From contig JAHREC010000018.1 of the NCBI GenBank assembly GCA_020081605.1, positions 248,001-312,000 of the forward strand: a DNA stretch of 64,000 bases, in the 5' to 3' direction. The notes beneath the pieces were generated by a model. That model worked only from the letters and a program-made list of their open reading frames with translations, had not been told where the DNA came from and did no database searches. The position numbers and the translations under genes were made by a program. Source of the stretch: Albifimbria verrucaria (lineage: Eukaryota; Ascomycota; Sordariomycetes; Hypocreales; Stachybotryaceae). Shown piece by piece: positions 1 through 13,262 of the stretch. Positions within the stretch are counted from its first letter, which is position 1. Every line of letters starts with the position of its first letter.

Positions 1-3000
1 GATTGGAACGACGTGCAATACCACGATCGACATGATCTGCACACGTATAAGCTCACTGGCACCGGAGATTTCGTACTATCCAATAGAATCTCTTATGAGT
101 ACGATCTCCGGGGCCCTAGGTAAGGGAATCTCCTAATGGCTTCGTATTGCTTCTAGTAGCTAATGTAACAATACCAGCCTGACAGTGAGAACAGCGTGCT
201 CCGCCTCTTTATACGGTCTAGATCTAGCCTGCCAGGCAATCCAGACAGGACAGGCCTCCAGCGCTCTAGTTGGTGGTGTAAACCTGATGATGAATCCCGC
301 CAGTGAGTTCGGCCTGCTCGATTGTGGAGTCTATGTGTATTATGCTGATGATTCTATCTTAATATTATAGAAACCGAGGTGATGTTCCACTTTGGCGTAT
401 TGAGCAAAGGTGCTTCATCCAAATCATTCGACGAGGATGCTGACGGTTACGCCCGAGGAGAAGCCGTATCCATGGTCTACATCAAGAAGTTAGAGGACGC
501 GATCCGCGACGGCAACCCGATCAGAGCTGTGATCCGCTCCGCTGTAAGTAACACGGATGGGAAGACCACAGGCCTGACGAATCCCAGTGGTGTGGTTCAC
601 GAATCTCTCATACGCTCCGCTTATCGTGCCGCCGGTCTTGAAAGTGAGATAGGGCGTACAGGCTTCTTTGAGTGCCATGCAACTGGCACCTCGAGCGGAG
701 ATCCCCAGGAAGCCAATGCGGTGGCTAGAATCTTTAGAGCCCATGGGGGCATATACATCGGATCTGTGAAGGTGCGTGCAGAGTACAAAGTCCCCTCCGC
801 CTCTGCGCGCAGGAGGAGCAAGTTGACAATAACCTTATTTAGCCCAACCTGGGTCATGCCGAAGGTGCTTCGGGGCTTACCTCGCTTATGAAGTGCGTTA
901 TGGCCCTTGAAAACAAAACAATACCACCTAACATCAAACTGAACAAACCCAACCCGAGTAGTAAGTGTGCCATTCTCTTACGTATCCACGCTTTCGGTGA
1001 TGAAAATCAGCTGACTCACTGTTTCACCTGGTTTGGTTAGTCCCATTCAAAAGGCCGGCCTCCGTGTTCCCTTAGATGCCGTTCCATGGCCACAAGATCG
1101 TTCCGAGCGCGCGAGCATCAACTCTTTTGGAGTTGGCGGGGCCAACTCCCATGTCATTATCGAATCAGCCGCCTCGTTCGGGGTGTCACCAAGTGTTTCT
1201 ATTAAATCGAATGCGGTTATTAATCTGAACCCAAATGGCTCTCATATGGCCAACAGGGAAAATGCTACTGCCAATGAAGAATATGCCGTTACTTATAGAG
1301 GCCCTGCTACCACAAACTGTCCACATGTTGTTACGAAGGAGGTGCGAATGAACGCTAGGCTCGTACCATTCACAGCCAATGACGCCGATTCAGCTCGTCA
1401 AGGAGCCGCCAAGCTTAGCAGCTTTCTTGCTAGCCACTCTGACCAGATAGATGATGCTGCTTACACCATGGGGATGCGGAGGCAACACTTTCCGTATCGG
1501 TCCTTTGCTGTGATGAGCAAGCAAGATGCGGCCGACCAGGTAGAGTTTTCGGCCCCTATACGAGCATGCCCGACACAACGCACAATTGTATTTGTCTTCA
1601 CGGGACAAGGATCTCAGTGGCCTACAATGGGGTCCGCTCTGCTGTCGGACTATCGAACCGCCATGGAAGATGTTCTGCGTATGGACAAGGCGCTGGCTGC
1701 TCTGGGTCACGATATCGCCCCCGTGGGCTCTGGCGGGTAAGAATGTCCAATTTTATGTGGTATTCTGTTATTTTACGGCTACTTAATCCCGAGCGTTGCT
1801 AACTGATGCTTACCACTGTGGCAGAGCAAATGAGGCTCCCGAAAGAAAGCAGTCAGGTGCACAGGGCAGACTTGTCCCAACCTCTGTGTACGGCTATCCA
1901 AATTATCATAGTTAATCTGTTACAGAGCTGGGGAATCCAATGTGCTGCCGTCATCGGCCATTCGAGTGGAGAAATCGCGGCGGCGTACGCTGCTGGGGCT
2001 TTAAGCATGGAGGAGGCAATCATCTGTGCCTATCTGCGTGGAAGAGCCATGATTAGATACCGATCAAAGATGCCCGAGGAAGGAGGCGGCATGGCAGCTG
2101 TTGGTCTTGGGTCAACACAGGTTCAGAAATACTTGCCCGGTGGGATTGTGGTTGCTTGTGAAAACAGCCCTTTAAGCACCACAATATCGGGAGATGTTGG
2201 AAAGCTGACCAAAGTCCTCGATGCGATTAAAGAAGATCAACCTCAGGTGTTCAGCAGGCGCCTCGCTGTTGACATGGCCTATCATTCTCGTAAGACATTC
2301 ATCTCCTTGAACTCTTACTTACCATCATCCCATTTCACCTGGAATTTGGCTAACAAACACCGCCTTGGGGTGATAATTCAGACCATATGAAGCGAATTGG
2401 ATCAGATTATGAGAGTGATCTTGCACCACATATCCACAGCAAGTGGCCGTTGGTTAAATTTGTTTCTACCGTAACCAACGAGGTGGTTGATGCCAAGGGT
2501 ATGCTCGATGCTGCATACTGGCGATCAAACTTGGAATCTCCTGTACTCTTCAATACAGGACTGAAAACACTCCTCCAGCAGATGGGAAGCAATACCACAT
2601 TGATCGAGATAGGACCGCACTCGGCACTATCAGGACCCATCCGCCAGATTCTCACCCAGACATTCAGCAAGTCGCTGCCTTTTTACGTTCCCACCCTGGT
2701 TCGCTTCGAGAACGAGAGCAGAGCACTGCTCACTACGGCTGGCCAACTCTTCTGTCAAGGTCAGAGATTGAGGTTTGATGCCATCAACCCCGTTGGCAGG
2801 GTGCTCCCTACGATACCCACATACCCGTGGAACCACAGTACCAGGTACTGGTACGAGACACGCGTCTCACGCGAGTATCGGGGCCGTCGCTTCGCCCACC
2901 ATCCCATTATTGGCAGTCGCGTTGTTGAAGCCAGTTCTTTAGAGCCCCTCTGGCGCAACTGGTTGCGGATGGAGGACATCAAATGGTGTCAGGACCATAA

Positions 3001-6000
3001 GATTGGCCGTGATGTTGTGTTTCCGGGAACTGGTTATCTTGCCATGGCGAGTGAGGCTATACGACAACTCTCCCCAGATGCCCAGCATGTCTCGTTTCGG
3101 CAAGTTACCATTGTTTCAGCGTTAGTTCTAGGTGGTAACGAGGCCACCGAAACCATTCTGTCGATGCGTCGGCACAAACTAACAAACCACCTGCACACGG
3201 CATGGTGGGAATTCAACATCTCGTCGTATAATGAGACGTCACAGATGTGGATCAAGCACGCTTTTGGTCAGGTCCGGGAAGGGAGAAGTGAGAGTGACGA
3301 TGGGCATGACCAGAGGGTCGTCCACTTGCCACATGAAGTGGACCCGAAATACTGGTACAACACGATGCGAAGTGTGGGACAAAATTACGGCACGTACTTC
3401 CAGAGGCTCGATCGTATTTCGACTCATATTCTCGCCAAAGAGGCCGTAGCCGATCTAAAACCGGACGAAGCCGACCCTAATTACTTTTTCTTGCATCCGG
3501 CGACCTCGGATGCTTGTATACAGCTCTTCTCGGCCGCCATGGCCCATGGCCAAGCTCGCTCCTTGCATGTCAAAGCGGTTCCCACCTACATAGGCGAGGC
3601 CTATTTTAAGACGACGAGTGCTTGCAACGGGGAGAAGATAACCGTTGGAGCATCCATCACCAGCCAGATACCCGGATCGCCTATGGTGGGGACTTGTGTT
3701 GGAATAGATGCGGCCAACAAGGTGATGCTGCGTCTCAAAGATGTGAAGTTGACACCACTAGACGAGGGCGACACTGTTACCATGGCTCAGCAACAGCATC
3801 AAAAACAACCGGAGCAGCATTATCAGATTCCCAATAGCCGCCAAGATCCTCATGCCAGTGCACGGCTGCGGTGGCGACCTGACTTCGACTTCCAGGATAC
3901 CTGCCAGCTCATACAATCCCAATGCTCTTCGAACAGGATGACCATACGAAAAGAGGCCTACTGCCTGCTCCAGAAACTTCTGCTTCTATGTTGCATAACG
4001 GCTCAAGACCAGTATGGGCAAATGCAAGTCCCTAAGCCACATCTGACTAAATTCCAGAGATGGATGACCCTGCAGGTAGCTCAAGCCAGCGACGCATGTG
4101 CCCGGGGAGAGGATAGTGAGGTCAAAGATGACGTTGTCTACCCACTGGTGAATCGTCGTGAAGTACGGGAGTTTCTTATCCTCAGTCCTGAAAGTCGCGC
4201 CAATCGTATTGAAGAGTTGGTCAAAACTCTCCTTAAGACTGAATACGGCCATGTTGGCAAACTTGTTCATCGGGTGTACCTTGGCCTCGGGGATCTCATG
4301 GGTGGCAGTCGCGACGGTCTGGAGATTCTCCGCCAGCAAGAAGATGACCGAGATTACGATGGCGCTGATGGTGAGGGAGAAGAAGAGGAGGATCCTCTAA
4401 CTGGCATATACAACATTGGCAATCAAGAATGGGATTACGCGCCTTTCCTTGGACTCCTAAGCCACCGTACCCCCATCTCCGCGTCCTCGAGATTGGTGCT
4501 GGCACGGGCGGCACCACGGATCTGATTCTCCGCCAGATTGATAGTGGCGTTGGAGATAATGGCATAAGCACAGCCTTCTACTCGTACACGTACACGGACG
4601 TGTCGGCGGGTTTCTTCCCTGCGGCCATGCGGCGGTTTCCCACTCCCGCTATCCCAACATGCGCTTCCAGACTCTAGACATTTCCTTAGATCCTGAAAAC
4701 CAAGGGCTGGCGCCTGCATCATTCGACCTCATCGTGGCAGCCAATGTGCTCCACGCCACACCTGATCTCGGCCGCAGCCTGGCCCACGTGCGGAAGCTAC
4801 TGCGTCCGGACGGCCGGCTACTGCTACAAGAGATCAACATGGAGGCTAAGTGGGTTAACCTTATCATGGGTGTGCTGCCTGGATGGTGGCTTGGCGGCGA
4901 GGATGGACGTGAACAGGAGCCGTACGTGACACCAGCGCGTTGGGCCCAGGAGCTACGGAACGCCGGTTTCTCGAACATTTCAACCATCCTGGACGTTGAT
5001 GAAGAGCCATTTCAGGCCAATGCCACCATCGTCGCGGCTCCTGCTGATCCCCTACCTTGCCAGCCATTCCCGACTTGGTGTCCCCTGTCTCCTTACTCTG
5101 CCGACGGCCAGATACTGATGTGGCCAAGAGAGCCTCCAGCGCACTACAGAAACTAGGACTGCATGAGGTCGACACCATTGGTCTTTCGGATGTACCACGC
5201 GGGAAAACGGTAATATCCATTCTGGACATGGAAGAAGAGGGGCAGGCCTTCATCCGGGACAACATGCTGGCGGATGAATACAGGCAGATCCGAGACTTTA
5301 TATCAACCAAGGTCTCGCCTCCGGAAATCGGTGGTTGCTTGCTCTGGTTGACAAGGCCGAGCCAAATGCGCTGCACTGATCCACAGTATGCCGCCATCTT
5401 GGGCTTGCTGCGTGTGGTGCGTAACGAAACAGGGCTCACGCTTTGCACACTAGAAATAGAAGATGATTCGGGCGATGCTGACGCATCATGGAAGTCCGTC
5501 ATCGATGTTTACCACAAGATTCTGCGCACCCACGGCACCACGCAGCCCCAAGGCGATATGGTAAGTCCCGACTGTGAGTTTGCTTACAGCCGAGGCAACA
5601 TCTACCTTCCGCGCTTCCATTGGGTTTCCGTCTCAGAGGAGCTGGTCACCGCCAGGCTTCAAGGCCTCAACAAGCTTTCCAGTAACGTGGATACATCTCT
5701 GCAGAAAGAGCAGCAACAATTGACGTATAAGCGACTCGAGATAGGTAAACGTGGGTCCCTCGAATCCTTACATTGGACCGAGAACCTCTTACCTCTCGCT
5801 TCGGATCTAGCATCCGACGAGGTCATTATCTCCATCCATGCCGTCGGCCTCAACTTCAAAGATACTCTAACAGCCATGGGGCTGATCCCTAGCATCGCGC
5901 AAGCAGGAGACGGGTTCGGCGTTGAATGCTCCGGTATAGTCCTTGCCGCAGGTCCTGCCGCATCCCATGCCTTCCACGTCGGCGATCGCGTAATGGCCGT

Positions 6001-8056
6001 TTCGAGAAACGCGTACGCAACTGCGACCGTTGTACGGGCCACGAATTGTGTCCGTATTCCTGATAGCTTGAGCTTCGAGGACGCCGCCACCATGCCCTGC
6101 GTGTATCCAACCGCCATCCATGCCATTATCAACATAGCAAGATTAGAAAAAGGTCAGACGGTACTTATTCACTCTGCCTGCGGCGCTGTGGGGCTCGCAG
6201 CGATTCATGTTTGCCTTAAAGTTGTGGGTTTACCTATATCCAATGTATATGCCACCGTCAGTAGTCCCGAGAAGATAGACTATTTGACATCTACCTTCGG
6301 CCTATGTCCCTCGCACATCTTCCACTCCCGGAGCCCCGCCTTCCTCACGGGTCTTCTCCGCGCTACAAAGAACCGTGGTGTGGATCTTGTGCTTAATTCC
6401 CTGTCCGGTCCTCTACTCCACGCGAGCTGGTCATGCGTTGCGGAATTTGGGAGTATGGTGGAGCTAGGGAAACAGGATTTTCTAGATGGAGGAATGTTGG
6501 AGATGGCGCCTTTTGAAGGGAATAGGACTTTCCACGGACTGGAATTGGTGCCTATCATAGAGCAGAGGACAGCACTGTTTCGGAAGCTGCTGACGGATCA
6601 GACGATGGGATGGTATAATGAAGGGCTACTGCCGCCTATTGGGCCAGTGACGAGATTTGAGGCTGACGAGGTGGTGGATGCCATCAGGAAGATGCAGAGG
6701 GGCAATCATATTGGCAAACTGGTTGTTCGGATGCCGGAAGACGATGCAAGGGGCATGACGAGCTTGTTGTGAGGTCTGGGTTGAGGATGAAGACAACAGC
6801 AAGTGGTGGGGAGGTGCTTGTTTCGTGGGAACGCGACGTATCTCCTAGTTGGAGGGCTCGGCGGGCTGGGACGTTCCATCAGTCTATGGATGGTGCAGAA
6901 TGGAGCACGTCACTTCGTGTTTCTATCTCGCAGCGGGTGCCGCAAGCCAGAGGTTGTCGCGCTGGTACGTTCGCTCCAAGGAGCTGGCTGCACAGTTTGT
7001 GTCACGACTGGAAGCGTCACAAACTCAGGCGACGTGTCGCGTGCTTTGAACCAGGCTCGCCTGCCTGTAGCCGGGGTCCTTCAGCTATCCATGGTGTTGC
7101 GAGACGGACTCTTCGCCGATATGACCCATGAGGACTGGGTAGCTGCCACGGCTCCTAAGATACAAGGGACCTGGAACTTGCATCACGCTCTCTTGGCTTC
7201 TCGGCATTCATTGGACTTTTTCGTCCTATTCAGCTCCTTTGCTGGCGTTGTTGGATCTCGAGGTCAGGCTAATTACAGTGCAGCTAACGTGTTTCTGGAT
7301 GCCTTTGCGCAGTTTCGCCGAAGCCTGGGCTTGCCAGCGGTGGTTCTCGATCTTGGCGCCGTCGCTGACGTGGGCTTTGTGTCTGAGCAGCCGGACTTAA
7401 TTAATTTCTTCAAGACGACATCTCACCACATCCTAAAGGAGCAGGACGTACTGGATGCTCTGGAACTGGCTATTCGTCAACAACAATGCTCGGAGAAGCC
7501 TGTGACCAAATGTACCGCAGCAAATGCAATTGAAGATGAAAGCTTCGTGTCCAAAGCCCAACTCGTCATGGCCCTGCGATCCACTATCCCACTATCGTCG
7601 CCAAACAATCGGAATGTTTGGACGCGTGATCCTCGCATGGGCTCGTATCGCAATCTTGAAGCGGCGGCTGCAAACCAGGACGACCATGGATCTGGCATGG
7701 ACAAAGAGGAGAAAGAAGGTGAAGAGGACGCTTCCATTCGAAAGCTGCTTACTACAATTGAAACAAATCCGTCTCTTCTCGACAACGATGAATCATTCAT
7801 TCTTGGCCTGGCCCGCAGCATTACAATTGCCTTATGCAGCTTCATGATAAAACCTTACATTGAGGGCGAGGTGGACATGAAGGCGGAGCTGACTGCGATT
7901 GGATTGGATTCTCTTTTGGCGATTGAACTTCGAAACTGGCTCCGGCGGCGTCTCTCACTTGAGTTTACTATCTTAGAGATCATGCGTAGCGGTAGCCTGA
8001 TTGGCTTAGCAAGGTTAGGAGTACGGAAGTGGTTATCGACAATAGCTACTAAATAA
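1..8056 (+). CDS. Highly reducing iterative type I polyketide synthase (KS-AT-DH-MT-ER-KR-ACP), 5' partial
   Basis: Builds a reduced, C-methylated polyketide chain. The window opens inside KS (Cys codon 197-199 in TACSASL; ECHATGT and NLGHAEG histidines). AT follows from about 1590 (GQGSQW; GHSSGE serine at 1965), then DH from about 2900 ([18 protein letters not shown]), C-methyltransferase about 4400-5040 ([12 protein letters not shown]), ER about 5740-6750 ([11 protein letters not shown]), KR from about 6840 ([11 protein letters not shown]; Tyr 7273) and ACP (GLDSL, Ser 7910). There is no thioesterase or other release domain. Introns read by eye are 120-177, 303-370, 772-842, 961-1040, 1737-1824 and 2290-2381; a possible 45-bp one is 6769-6813. 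The frame breaks in runs at 1718-1722, 4470-4474, 4639-4641 and 5049-5052. All catalytic residues I checked are present, so these are probably base-calling errors, but true decay cannot be excluded. The product is unknown. Confidence 0.93.
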
Positions 8057-9552
8057 GACAGAACACTCTGACAGACCTGTAAAACAGAACATAGCGTAGA
8101 GAATGATTTATACATTATATTGACGAATGATTTGAGGGAAAGGAGTAAATAAATAATTGGGAGTGTCTGTGACTTATTATAACAAATATTATTGACTACT
8201 AACAATATGTTCGAACCACAAAATGGAGGATTTTAAAAATCTGGGGTCAGGACAAGAAGTACGAAAAATCAATATACTAATGGGGCAACCTGGCAAGAGT
8301 TAAGCTCGCCGACCAATGCCAAACCAATCAACCAACGCAGCCTGATTGGTGAAGATGCTGCGTACGTGCAGATAGACAGACATCTTGGCAAAGAACCGGC
8401 TTGCCTGATCGTCCAACTCCTAGAACTAGCAAACTACTTAGCTACTGCCCTCAAGCTTCAGCAAATGCGTGACAGCAAAATTATGCAGCACTGTTTTCCT
8501 GTGTCATACTTGAGCATATTTTCAATAACAGAACCACTTATGATATAGCAAGACTTAAGGTCTTAAATTACCCACCCTTCTGCCTCTTACTATCTTTAAT
8601 AGTTTTGCATCAGTCTTGGATTTCAGACTTGGTGCCCAACGTTACCAAGAAACAGCGAGTTAGGGGTGCACAAGATATAATGTGCCTAAAAGTATCTCTT
8701 TGCGTTAAAGCCGTAGCTCTAGTGGACATTGCTGTCCTCGTCATTGAGCAGTAACTGCTTGTAGTGGTGTCTGGCCTGGTTGGACTTGCAATAGTCTAGA
8801 CCATGACATGAGCATTTAGTCTATATGCGCACACTCATTGTTACAAACTGCCAAACGATTGGGAGAAATCTGGAAGTAGAAGCTTAGGCAAATGTTAACA
8901 AGAGAAATGCAGGCCTATCATTAAGATGAATAATATATTCAACACTGTTCCAGTCAAAACTATAGCCATGATCGATCTTCCAGCCTGTCCAACTTGATCA
9001 CTCATCATTAATGGCTCAGCTCCACAGAATCTACATATCTTTTCTTCTTCAACAAAATATTACCTAGCTTACTGTAAGTGCAGTGGGCTTGCTACAGCGA
9101 GTGAGGAGACCCTAAGCTGTAATAACGGGTAGATTAATCTCTGAAAAGTCCTAGCAGCGAGGGAGCAATCCCCAACTTATACATCGCCCCTAATCCTGCC
9201 AAATTAGGTGTCGTGAGTTATAAGGGTAGGCATTTATGTCTGACACGAACCTGGTGGAATGCGATCCTACTAGCATTTAGAACCGACCCTGGTATATCTA
9301 GCGAAGCATATCAGTCTTCCTGGGAATCAGGAGGCCAGGCTTTGATCCTTAGTATTTCAGGGCGGAAATGGTAATGCATCTTTTGTGGATTTTATAACAA
9401 TCCATTGTTTACAGGCGAAAAAGGGTTTGTCATTGATGTTTAGGAAAGAACAGTTCTATAGCTATACTGAGTAAAGGAATGTCACTCCAAACCACCAGGT
9501 CTCCATGAAACACCTATTGATTTAGTCAGCTGTCTAACTTATCACGGAAACT
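8057..9552. other. Intergenic stretch between PKS and first UstYa gene
   Basis: No coding region, RNA gene or mobile element recognised in 1.5 kb. The PKS ends at 8056 and the neighbouring gene on the minus strand ends at 9553, so this is a convergent 3'-3' spacer. Confidence 0.5.
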
Positions 9553-10482
9553 TCATCTTCGATGACACATACCCAGTGTCGGATGTGTGAATATAGGACC
9601 CACGATGCTTTTTATAGAACGCTTCTCTGCCCAGTCGGTTAATACGTCCCAATCTCGGCACTCATGCTCAGTATTAAATCGTGGCCAGGGCCAACGATAG
9701 TCAGCAATCCACTCGTACGTCTGGATAGAAACATCGCCATGGCACATGAGTACCTGTCTCAGGATATCAATACAGTGATCTGTATGTTCCAACTGCTCCT
9801 TCAGTGAGTGTTTAGTAGGATAGTGGTCTCGATAGATTTGCTTTCGTAATATATTAAGGCAATGAAGCTCATGGAATACGTCAAGAGTCACGAAATAGCC
9901 TCCTCGTCATCGTTAAGCAGGATGGAAGTCCGGTTAATACGGTCCATCTCCTCCTTCGGGAGCCTGACGTTCGTATCTACATCAAATCAGTTTAACGATC
10001 GGTGGCTAGTTCGTCAAGTTACTCAATTCCATACAGGCGTAGAGTGTATTCCATGCCTTGTCGACTTCGGGTCCTGGTTGGCCTACATATGGACTTTCGG
10101 CGCTCAGAGGAGCGTCAACCGTGTGACGCTCATACTTCATAGCATCGAGAGCCGGTACTATGCACTTTAGTCAGATGTTTCTAGTTCTTGCATTGAATGA
10201 TCTTGGAAGCTTACAATACATAAGTGTATCACAGTCGGATTTGATACCACAATCCTTGCGGACCTCAAGTAACAGGAAGAAGACTGTTGTATAGACACAA
10301 ACGAGGCCTAGATGCATAATCAATGACCAGACGCTGTAGCCCTTCCAACGCTCCCATGAATTGCAGCAGAAGCTGATATTTTTCTCATCTATATCCTGTG
10401 AGTTACTACTCCGGTGATGGCTCTGGAGAAGCCTGTTCCTCTCTAGACCAGGCTTCACCTGAGAAGACAGGAAATCAAACAT
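9553..10482 (-). CDS. UstYa-family (DUF3328) oxidase, copy 1
   Basis: Members of this family catalyse oxidative macrocyclisation of fungal ribosomal peptides (ustiloxin UstYa/UstYb, asperipin, phomopsin). Proposed exons are 10482-10215, 10157-10035 and 9976-9553; the introns (57 and 58 bp) have GT...AG ends and keep phase. The N-terminus carries one membrane segment (MHLGLVCVYTTVFFLLL), fitting a type II membrane protein of the secretory route. Family marks are PALDAMKYE, GPEVDKAWNTLY, the first metal-type motif HELHC, then HCIDILRQVLMC and HECRDWD. The frame breaks once at about 9899-9903, just before the HELHC block, consistent with one missing C on the plus strand. The start at 10482 was chosen because it places the membrane segment near residue 60. 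Divergent to copy 2. Substrate is inferred to be the repeat precursor. Confidence 0.87.
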
Positions 10483-11035
10483 GACGAGATATAGAATTGC
10501 AGTAGGATTTGGGTGAAGAGGGTACACGAGAAATGGTCTCATCTATCACCTCAGAGAAGCAAACGCCTGTACCCACGTGCATCAAAGAACGAGTCTGGTT
10601 TATCACGGTATTATGCCGCAACCTGCTATTCCTTTCCCGGATCTCGATAGTATTCGATCACGGGCTCAGTTAGCTGCGCCGATGCACATGTAATGTCGAA
10701 GGTGTCGCTTACGCCGCAACTGTGGAGGCGCCTGCACAGGCCATGTCACCTTCCGTTCAAGGCTATAGTGAGGAGAATTGTGACACAATGCGGAATTCTG
10801 GGCTGAAATGCAAGTCATATGCCAAGCAACACTGCAGAATGACACGGGCCTAAATTATCGTCGTCTAGTCAAGCTCTGTGCAAAGATCGCCCCGGTGTGA
10901 ACACGGATTCTCTCAGGTCACAATTGAACCATTTAGCCATTTTACAATTTCATATACGCTGACATTCCTTGTTACCGGATACTCAATACATCCATAGTGC
11001 CATCTAGAAGTTCCTATACGTCTTTGAATCTGAAC
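10483..11035. promoter_or_regulatory. Divergent promoter region between UstYa copies 1 and 2
   Basis: The 553-bp gap lies between two head-to-head UstYa genes and so must hold both promoters. It contains a CACGTG E-box-like hexamer near 10573. No binding site for a specific regulator can be assigned. Confidence 0.45.
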
Positions 11036-11948
11036 ATGAATTCCGAAGATGAAGATTCGAGCCAGACGTCTTCACTCGATACGCTTCTAGAGAAAGCGTC
11101 TGTTCACTGGCCTGACGAAAATGGTTGCCACAATCGTACGACCGTCTACCGCAACATCACAGTTCGGACGGCCATGATTATCCATGGTCTTCTCATTATT
11201 GTGTTTGGAGGCTCTTGGCTGCTTCTCCTCTGCTTCTACGGTTATGAGTACCCGTATGGGCCGAACTTGAGACAAAGTCAGATGCTCAACTTGACTCTCA
11301 TTCATCAATTCAACCCACTTGCTAATCTTTGGGAATTAGGTCCTGCTAGGTCTGCCGTCCGCTATGTAAAGCAAACAATGGACACCAATCTCTACGTCAA
11401 GAACGTATGGTGGGCTCCTCCCGGACCCGAAACGGATGCGGCATGGGAAACACTTCTACAATGTAAGTAGAGTTACTACCGTTAGAGAAGGAAGCGAAAT
11501 TGTTGAACTTGCTTATTGGGTTATAGATAAATTTTCTGCAGTTTCTTCGACTAAACTCTTTCCTGAGCATTCTGTCGTCCTCAACGATGTGACAGAGCGG
11601 GCCGTGATCACATTGGAGGTGTTCCACAGCCTTGATTGTCTTAATTCCATCCGCAAGTTTATCTTTCGCTCATATTACAACATCAGTGACAGTCATACAG
11701 AGGTGGAGCGTTTCGGCCAATGCATCGAGACGGTTCGCCAGACACTTATGTGCTATTCGGATATCTCACTGATTACCTTTGCCTGGCGCAAGGGCAGGTT
11801 TCTCCCATTTCCCGATTTTCTGATCGATCATGAGTGTAGAGATTGGGACAACATTCAGCAATGGGCCGAGCAACACAGCTTGCCTCCTCTCGGGGAGAAG
11901 ATGGTAGAACATCCTACGTTCGGTATGGTAAAAGCTCCCCATCCGTAA
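11036..11948 (+). CDS. UstYa-family (DUF3328) protein, copy 2, altered HxxHC motif
   Basis: Exons 11036-11462 and 11542-11948 (intron 79 bp, GTAAGT...TGCAG) give about 277 residues with no frame break. The N-terminus is Ser/Asp/Glu-rich and is followed by a strongly hydrophobic anchor (GLLIIVFGGSWLLLLCFYGY). PARSAVRYV and GPETDAAWETLL mark the family. The first motif reads HSLDC rather than HxxHC (His codon 11625, Asp codon 11634), while the second half keeps QCIETVRQTLMC and HECRDWD. Loss of one putative metal-binding histidine might reduce oxidase activity or make this a partner subunit; UstYa and UstYb act together in ustiloxin formation. The start was set at the first ATG of the frame, 11036. 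Confidence 0.9.
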
Positions 11949-13262
11949 AACGATCGCTAAATCTTGGGCACCTATGCAGGAAATACTGCTATTGAGCCAT
12001 CAGATGGATAGAAGTGAATGAATCGGAAATTTGATAGCTGGTACGCTTGCGGAGAAAACGCTGCATGTTGGATCAGATGCATGTGAATCCAGGACACCAT
12101 GTAAAAAGACTTCCCGGGCGTATCCTACCGCACAAAGCAAATTAAAAATACATAGTTTCAACTTCGAACTCTCAATTTCGATGCTTGTTTAGCCTGTTAG
12201 CTGCATGCCTAAATTTTCCCGCAACATCAATGCCAAGGAAAATGTCATGTTGTGTGGCTTTGCACACAAGAGACTACAGAACCAGCAACTTGCATTAGAC
12301 TCGCGACCCAGCCCTTGAATTCCGCCCTGGATGATCGGTCAGCCATAGTTGCATTAGGATGGAAAGATTTAGATCATATTCCACCAGTTGTAATAATATT
12401 TTGTACGCCACAATCCTATTACTAGCAACCTCAACAAGGATTCCTGCTCGAGTGCTTGCATACACGGTTGGCTATTACAGGTTATGTGGGTGGACAGGGG
12501 CAATGATACCACCGCACATCTAACTGCAAGTATTGGCGGCATCAGCTATGCACAGACATAGCGCACCAGCGCGGCCCGACGCGACCGTGATCGATAGCGC
12601 ATCAAATCAGGCGAATGATGCAAACACAAGGGCATGCTTTGACTTCTAAATTCCTTTTTATGCCAGAGCGAAGTAAGGCTTGGGGTGTACCTGAATTGAT
12701 AGAACGAATTTATTAACTTGGACAAATGGCATAGCTTCAAAGCATCTCTTGAAAGCAATTCATTGGCAAGTTGTTGATGATCTCCCACCCTCCCTCTCTC
12801 TTCCTCCCTCCCGTCCCCACGAATGCAGTCGGGTTTCCATCGTCTATCTCAACAGTCCGACCAATGGTACACTCGCTAATCACCAGCTGGATGCTGGTTT
12901 GAGGGTGTTGGGTGGTGTGCTTTTATCGGGTCATCCTGTTCCGACAGATAGACAAAGGGTCATGCATGTGATGAACAGCAATCTTGCATGTTCGTTGTTC
13001 TTTCAATGCTACCATAACGTCGCGAAAGGTTTTACAGAGTACCCGTACCCTAATCAAGGATTATTGTAAATCTGAGTACCCAGTTATTCTTATTTTACTC
13101 AGGCAATGCAGAAGTTGGTCGTTTCGGAAGCGCGTACTTTACGAAGCCAGTAGAAGAAGCAGCCTTCATACCACAATCTTAACTAACCACCGTGCAGAAC
13201 CTTCCGTGCTTCAATTGAATGACGAATATTTGCAATTATACCCCTTGGCTCACCCACAAATC
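11949..13262. other. Intergenic stretch between UstYa copies 2 and 3
   Basis: No gene recognised. A pyrimidine-rich tract lies near 12783-12818. It should hold the promoter of copy 3, and possibly a 5' exon if that gene starts further upstream. Confidence 0.4.

Noticed and set aside
120..370. Apparent frameshifts in the KS domain near the window start
   Set aside because: GT...AG introns at 120-177 and 303-370 restore a continuous KS reading, so no indel is needed there.
3986..4339. 117-codon minus-strand open frame inside the PKS
   Set aside because: Antisense shadow of the linker before the methyltransferase domain.
5659..6135. 158-codon minus-strand open frame inside the PKS
   Set aside because: Antisense to the ER domain, which carries the conserved motifs on the plus strand.
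12783..12818. Pyrimidine-rich tract considered as a microsatellite
   Set aside because: Irregular CCCTC/CTTCC mixture without a constant unit.
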